Position numbers and translations under genes: made by a program. Shown piece after piece: positions 5,915 through 9,504 of a stretch of 9,504 bases of DNA (position 1 is the stretch's first letter; every line of letters starts with the position of its first letter). The stretch is from an uncultured Actinomycetes bacterium (GTDB lineage: Bacteria; Actinomycetota; Thermoleophilia; Solirubrobacterales; Thermoleophilaceae): assembly GCA_946481495.1 (NCBI GenBank), contig CAMLNW010000094.1, positions 1 to 9,504 of the forward strand. Direction: 5' to 3'. The notes under the pieces are model-generated. The model was not told the origin of the DNA. It saw only the letters and a program-made list of their open reading frames with translations, and did no database searches.

Positions 5915-7045
5915 GCGCAGTCCGAGTCTTCGTTTGAGCGCCAGTACGCGCTGAGCCCTCTGTCGCACATGAGCGGCGAATTCGGGGTCGCGGCGGGCCC
6001 GCCACAGCAGGCGCGGGTAGACGAGGTTCCAGCTTCCGGAGCCGGTCATCAGGACGATGTCCGCGCCGGCGGCGATCGAGCGGATGGCGGCGGTGGCGAC
6101 ATCGGAGCGGTCAAGCACTGCCTGGGCCTCGATCGAGTCGGTGATCGTCACGCCGCGGAAGCCGAGCTGGCCGCGCAGGACGTCTGTGAGCAGGGCGGGA
6201 GACTGGGACGCGATGCGCTCGCGGTCGAAGGCGGGGTAGAGCGCGTGGCCGGCCATCACTAGCGGGGCCTTGGCGGCGACAGCGGCGCGGTACGGCTCGA
6301 GGTCGTCGGCCTCCAGCTCGGCGCGGGAAGCGTCGATCGTCGCCGGCCCGTCGTCGGTGTTCACCGTCGCGCGCCCGAGGCCGGGGAAGTGCTTGACGGT
6401 TGCGGCGACTCCCTCTCGCGCGTGCGCGCGGAGGGCTGCGGTGGTGAGGGCGGCGACCTTTCCTGACGAGCCGGGATAGAGGCGACCCGGCAGCGCGCCG
6501 CCGCCGCTGAGCGGCTCGACGTCCGCGACGGGGGCGAGGTTGACGTTGATTCCCGTGGCGTGCAGGCCGCGCGCAGCCTCGGCCGCCGCCGCGTCGGCGG
6601 CCTCAGGCGAGCTCTGCGCGCTCTGTGCCGTCGCCGGCCCGGCGAACGGCACGTTGCGGATGTCGCCGCCCTCCTGGTCAGTGGCGATCAGCGCCCCGCC
6701 GCCTGCGGCCCGCTGGATCGTTCGCGCGAGCCGTCGCAGTTGCGTGGCGTCGGCCACGTTGCCGCCGAACAGGATCACCCCGGCGCCCTCGCCGTTGCGC
6801 AGCCGGCGGCGAACGTAGGCGGGCGCCGAGGTCCCGTCGAAGGCCATCACCAGCGTCTGCCCGACGGCTTGGGCGAGCGGTAGTCGGGGCGCGGGCGATG
6901 GGGTGGCGGGCGCTGCGCCCTCGCGCTGGCCCGAGGTGTCCCGGTCGAGGGCGCCGATCGCTATGCCCACTGTGACAGCCAGGCAGGCGACAGCCGCGAG
7001 CGCCAGCAGCCGTCGCTGCCGAACGGGATCTCGTGGGGCGCGCAT
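5900..7045 (-). CDS. Glycoside hydrolase family 3 protein (NagZ-like), membrane-anchored
   Basis: A 381-residue GH3 N-terminal-domain protein resembling beta-N-acetylhexosaminidases (NagZ), which release GlcNAc from muropeptides during cell-wall turnover. Residues 1-12 are basic (RRLL follows DPVRQ). Residues 13-32 form one hydrophobic segment, then comes a Pro/Ala-rich linker to about 55. This predicts an uncleaved anchor or signal with the enzyme outside the membrane. The (beta/alpha)8 domain carries GAGVILFGGNV (87-97), TDQEGG (122-127), NLAPVADV (169-176), KHFPGLG (218-224) and ITDSIEA (301-307), with D303 at the nucleophile position. The flexible loop after KHFPG normally holds an Asp-His catalytic pair (DSH). 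Here it reads RATVNTDDGP with no His, so the acid/base system is altered or activity differs. The start ATG has only a weak GGGG nearby. It is divergent from the NHL gene. Confidence 0.88.
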   Translation of the reverse strand: MRAPRDPVRQRRLLALAAVACLAVTVGIAIGALDRDTSGQREGAAPATPSPAPRLPLAQAVGQTLVMAFDGTSAPAYVRRRLRNGEGAGVILFGGNVADATQLRRLARTIQRAAGGGALIATDQEGGDIRNVPFAGPATAQSAQSSPEAADAAAAEAARGLHATGINVNLAPVADVEPLSGGGALPGRLYPGSSGKVAALTTAALRAHAREGVAATVKHFPGLGRATVNTDDGPATIDASRAELEADDLEPYRAAVAAKAPLVMAGHALYPAFDRERIASQSPALLTDVLRGQLGFRGVTITDSIEAQAVLDRSDVATAAIRSIAAGADIVLMTGSGSWNLVYPRLLWRARRDPEFAAHVRQRAQRVLALKRRLGLRAAAG

Positions 7046-7146
7046 CGCCCCGACAAGCTAACGCCGCACCGCTCCGCGGGACAGCTCCGTTGGTCGCGTG
7101 ACCTGAGGCCACCCCGCCATCAGTACCCCGGCGGTACCTGGCAGAA

Positions 7147-7162
7147 CCGCTCTGCAGAGCGG
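7147..7162. promoter_or_regulatory. Perfect 16-bp palindrome, operator candidate
   Basis: CCGCTCTGCAGAGCGG is its own reverse complement with no loop, which suits a dimeric DNA-binding protein better than an RNA hairpin. It lies 26 bases upstream of the -35 of the NHL promoter and about 100 bases upstream of the GH3 start, so it could serve either gene. The symmetry is directly seen; the function is inferred. Confidence 0.5.
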
Positions 7163-7188
7163 AAATCCCGACCCGCGACGGATGTCTC

Positions 7189-7218
7189 TTGACTTCCAGA
7201 TACCTCCGGGTTTACGTT
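7189..7218 (+). promoter_or_regulatory. Sigma70-like promoter of the NHL/Fn3 gene
   Basis: TTGACT (7189-7194), an 18-base spacer and TACGTT (7213-7218). The -35 matches five of six consensus bases and the -10 fits TAnnnT, as commonly seen in actinobacteria. The predicted transcript start, around 7224-7227, gives a leader of about 120 bases. Confidence 0.5.
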
Positions 7219-7228
7219 AGGCATCTCA

Positions 7229-7243
7229 GAAACTTCAAGTTTC
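7229..7243. promoter_or_regulatory. 15-bp dyad just downstream of the -10
   Basis: GAAACTTCAAGTTTC has seven-base arms around a central C. Its core CTTCAAGT is repeated at 7253-7260, twenty bases further on. Placed at or just after the predicted transcript start, it could be a repressor site. In RNA it could form a hairpin that competes with the leader closing stem, because it shares bases 7241-7243. Confidence 0.4.
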
Positions 7244-7320
7244 CAGGCCTACCTTCAAGTCTGCCGAAAGGCACCGCAAAGGGAGATCGCCAGAGAACTC
7301 GGAGTTCGCCGTACCTGGAA
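7241..7320 (+). promoter_or_regulatory. Structured 5' leader, riboswitch-like candidate
   Basis: TTCCAGG (7241-7247) pairs perfectly with CCTGGAA (7314-7320), closing a 66-base interior. Inside are TGCC-GAAA-GGCA (7262-7273), a hairpin with a GNRA tetraloop, and GAACT-CGG-AGTTC (7295-7307). CTTC (7253-7256) can also pair with GGAG (7282-7285), making an internal loop whose 3' side is CCGCAAAG. A GNRA hairpin followed by CGCAAAG, all inside a closing stem just before the ribosome binding site, resembles the layout of c-di-GMP-I (GEMM) riboswitches. The second helix and other conserved positions do not match convincingly. The pairings are seen; the class is speculation. Confidence 0.4.
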
Positions 7321-7345
7321 GAGCGACGAGGAGAGGAACAGCTTG

Positions 7346-8695
7346 ATGAGGGGCATTTGCGCAGGGCAGTCTTTGGCCAAGTCCACGGGGAGCCGTGGGT
7401 TGGCTTTGGGGATCCTGCGTGCGCTCTTCGTCTCGCGTTCTGTTGGAGGGGCTGGTGCGCCGTTTTCCGGTGTCGTGATTCGCGGCTGGAGCTTTGGGCC
7501 TTTTACCGCCGTTGCCGTTTGCTTTGTCGCGCTTGGTTTCTGCGCGTCTTCGGCGCATGCGACGAAGTACATCGATCGTGTCGTTGCTGGCTCGACCGCG
7601 TCCGGGACTACCGGCGGGCTGTTCAACCAGCCGCTTGGGGTGGAGGTCAACAGGACGGGGGTGGGCAACGCTGGGGTTGGCGACGTCTTCGTGGTCGACT
7701 CTGCGAACCATCGCATCCAGCAGTTCGATGCCGATGAAAACTTCATCCGGGCGTGGGGCGCCGACGTGAGCCTGCCGGCGGGCGGTACGACGATGGAGAC
7801 CTGCACCGTCGCTGCCGACTGCAAGGCTGGTGTCACGACCACTCAGGTCGGCGGGGCGTTCAACGCTCCGCAGGGGATCGCTGTCGATCAGGTGGACGGG
7901 TCGGTCTATGTGACCGACCAGGGCAATCGACGGGTGCAGAAGTTCACCCTCCCTGCTGTCGCATCCGACCCCGTCGCGTTCGACCGTGCGTGGGGCTGGG
8001 ACGTCACCACTGGCGGCGTCGCCACCTTTGAGGTATGTACCGTGGCGGCCGATTGTAAGACGGCCGCCGCCGCGGGTGGAAATGGCGGCCAGTTCGCCGC
8101 CACGATAGGGCGGCCGGCGGTGGTCCCGGCGGGCAACCCCAACGCCGGGAACGTACTTGTTGGCTCTAACCGCAGGGTGCAGGAGTTCGAGTCCGATGGC
8201 GACTTCGTGCGGGCTTTCGGGTGGGACGTTGTCGCGACAGGTCAGAGCGGCAACATCGACACGAACAGCTTCGAGATCTGTGCGTCGACCGGAACCGGGG
8301 TCTGCAAGGCGGGTGGCAACTCCAGCCCCGTGAATGAGAACGGGGCGTTCAACGCGGCCCAACCCCAGCATCTCGTGGTCGATGCCGCGGGCGTGCTCTA
8401 CGCCTCAGACGGTTCCGCATCCAGCCATCGCGTCCCGCGCTTCGACACGACTCAGTCGACACCTGCGACGCTGCTCATGCAGGCACTCCGTCCAGACACC
8501 ATCACCGCGACGGCCGCCTCCAGCGACCACGGGACTTGCGATCGACAATGCCGGCCATCTCTTGGTCGCACGCGACGAGACGATCGGTGTCTTCGAACTC
8601 GCGAGTCCCGCCGGCTCTCCCACGCTTTCCGACACTCACTTTGCGAACTGGGGTCTGCTGTCGGGCGGCATCGCGGTAGGGCCCGCGCCCGGTGA
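7346..8695 (+). CDS. Exported NHL-repeat beta-propeller protein, N-terminal part up to a frame change
   Basis: A secreted or surface protein of unknown function. The ATG at 7346 is preceded by AGGAG/AGAGGA (7329-7337). A TTG just before it (7343) and a GTG at 7475 are alternatives; the GTG would give a more ordinary signal peptide, since 48 residues precede the hydrophobic core here. The hydrophobic stretch (about residues 51-69) ends in AHA (70-72), a signal peptidase I-type site. NHL-like blades follow: GLFNQPLGVEV...GDVFVVDSANHRIQQFD, AFNAPQGIAVD...VYVTDQGNRRVQKF, and NVLVGSNRRVQEF. Between blades are three related inserts, each with R-A-(W/F)-G-x-D-V and a Cys pair (C153/C159, C231/C237, C312/C320). 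Meaningful sequence ends near residue 391 (about nt 8518). From there to the TGA at 8695 the frame gives Arg-rich shadow sequence, while the true continuation is in another frame. Codon third positions are richer in T than in neighbouring genes. Confidence 0.8.
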   Translation: MRGICAGQSLAKSTGSRGLALGILRALFVSRSVGGAGAPFSGVVIRGWSFGPFTAVAVCFVALGFCASSAHATKYIDRVVAGSTASGTTGGLFNQPLGVEVNRTGVGNAGVGDVFVVDSANHRIQQFDADENFIRAWGADVSLPAGGTTMETCTVAADCKAGVTTTQVGGAFNAPQGIAVDQVDGSVYVTDQGNRRVQKFTLPAVASDPVAFDRAWGWDVTTGGVATFEVCTVAADCKTAAAAGGNGGQFAATIGRPAVVPAGNPNAGNVLVGSNRRVQEFESDGDFVRAFGWDVVATGQSGNIDTNSFEICASTGTGVCKAGGNSSPVNENGAFNAAQPQHLVVDAAGVLYASDGSASSHRVPRFDTTQSTPATLLMQALRPDTITATAASSDHGTCDRQCRPSLGRTRRDDRCLRTRESRRLSHAFRHSLCELGSAVGRHRGRARAR

Positions 8696-9504
8696 CATCT
8701 ACGTGACCTCCCAAACCGGAGGACACCGGCTGTTCGTCGCCGATGACACGCCCGTCAACGTCGACGTGAGCGTGGGCGCGGCGAGCGACGTCGGATCGAC
8801 CACGGCGACGGTCACCGGCACCGTCGACTCCTCGGTCGGCGGGTTCGCAACCAGCTATCGGTTCCAGGTCTCCCGAGACGGCGTCGTATGGACCAACGTC
8901 AGCAGCGGAACCGTCGCCGTCGGCGCGGTCCAAGACTTGTCGGCAATCGTCACCGGCCTGCTGCCCAATACCGCGTATCGAGTCCGCATTCTGGCAAACC
9001 GCACCCTAGGCAATCCCGATCTCGCCTCAGCCGAGGGCTCGTTCATCACCGATGCCATCGCGCCGACCGTCGCGAGCGTCGGTGCCGACTCGGTCGGCAC
9101 GGGCTCGGCTCGCCTCTTTGGGTATGTCAATCCCAACTCGAGCGCTACGGAGTATCGGTTTGAGTGGGGGACTTCGCCGACCAACTTCACCAATCGGGTG
9201 CCTGCTCCGAACGGCGTGGTGGGGGCCGGGTCTGTCAACAAGCTCGCCGCTGGCGTGCTGACGGGTCTCGAACCCAGCACGACCTACTTCTACCGACTGG
9301 TCAGCTCTAACTTGACGGCGAGCACGATCACGTCGCCGAAGAGCTTCACGACGCGGGCTTCAGGACTTCCGTCCCGCGGGGTCGAGTTGGTCTCACCCGT
9401 AGAGAAGACGACTAATGCCTACGTTCAGGACTACTTCGGCTCGCCGTCACAGTCGTACCAGATTAGCCAGGACGGCAACCGCGCTTTCTACACGTTGTCG
9501 TTCG
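8529..9504 (+). pseudogene. C-terminal continuation of the NHL protein in shifted frame (Fn3-like domains; runs off window)
   Basis: From about 8529 the frame starting at multiples of three is open to the window edge and continues the propeller: GLAIDNAGHLLVARDE, then IAVGPAPGDIYVTSQTGGHRLFV, as one or two further blades. Two Fn3-like beta-sandwich domains follow: from about nt 8757 (VDVSVGAASDVGSTTATVTG ... GLLPNTAYRVRI) and from about nt 9057 (ARLFGYVNPNSSATEYRFEWG ... LEPSTTYFYRLVSSN). After SFTTRA a new segment starts, VELVSPVEKTTNAY ... QISQDGNRAFYTL, resembling the first strands of a TolB/WD40-like propeller. It has no start codon context of its own and is clearly the same gene as the upstream part. 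The join needs one extra base (or two missing) near 8517-8530. No slippery sequence is evident, so this is either a real frameshift mutation or a sequence error. Confidence 0.75.

Larger units (their letters stand above)
7046..7345. other. 300-bp divergent intergenic region
   Basis: This is the gap between the divergent GH3 gene and the NHL-protein gene, with no credible gene inside. The left half holds GTACC-5-GGTAC (7123-7137) and the 16-base palindrome at 7147-7162. The right half holds the promoter, dyad and structured leader listed separately. I found no convincing promoter for the GH3 gene on the minus strand. Confidence 0.6.

Noticed and set aside
5561..6262. Plus-strand frame of 233 codons across the fic and GH3 ends
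   Set aside because: It crosses two recognised genes, has no domain, and is compositionally biased.
7235..8371. Long minus-strand open frame opposite the NHL gene (378 codons)
   Set aside because: It lies antisense to clear NHL blade and signal-peptide sequence, shows no recognisable domain, and long antisense frames are expected in GC-rich DNA.
8517..8531. Programmed +1 frameshift in the NHL gene
   Set aside because: No slippery run, rare-codon pause or stop codon at the junction; mutation or sequence error is simpler.

Overview
This is a GC-rich bacterial window with strong G/C at third codon positions and dense, tightly spaced genes. The long exported protein at the right end has NHL-type propeller blades followed by Fn3-like domains of the 'EWG...GLEPSTTYFYRLV' type. 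That style is common in Thermoleophilia/Solirubrobacterales-like Actinobacteriota. The lineage is an inference from style, not from a marker gene.

Left block (1-934, plus strand): the 3' two-thirds of an exodeoxyribonuclease III gene, then a small VOC/glyoxalase-fold protein with its own good ribosome binding site. Second block (936-4351, minus strand, read right to left): an FAD-binding dehydrogenase, an extended-SDR NAD-dependent epimerase/dehydratase-like protein with a near-perfect Shine-Dalgarno, and an overlapping bile-acid:sodium-symporter (BASS) family protein. The BASS protein looks shortened at its N-terminus and lacks an internal membrane segment. A redox-enzyme/transporter cluster for a small organic acid or terpenoid-like substrate is possible but unproven.

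Middle (4352-5874): an AT-rich, repeat-bearing divergent intergenic region and then a class II Fic protein. The Fic protein has an intact catalytic motif, an N-terminal inhibitory motif, a winged-helix segment and an extra C-terminal DNA-binding-like module. Two related 61-bp units lie upstream of fic, and their core word recurs upstream of the SDR gene. This suggests, without proving, local autoregulation.

Right block: a membrane-anchored GH3 NagZ-like protein on the minus strand (5900-7045), convergent with fic. A 300-bp divergent region follows (7046-7345) with a perfect 16-bp palindrome, a sigma70-like promoter, a 15-bp dyad and a leader RNA that can fold into a closed multi-helix structure. 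The leader shows GNRA-hairpin and CGCAAAG features reminiscent of c-di-GMP-I riboswitches. Last is the exported NHL/Fn3 protein, which runs off the window and carries a frame change near 8520.

The most interesting items are the structured leader, the repeated fic upstream region, the shortened BASS protein, the GH3 enzyme without the usual Asp-His dyad, and the frameshifted NHL gene with its Cys-paired repeat inserts.
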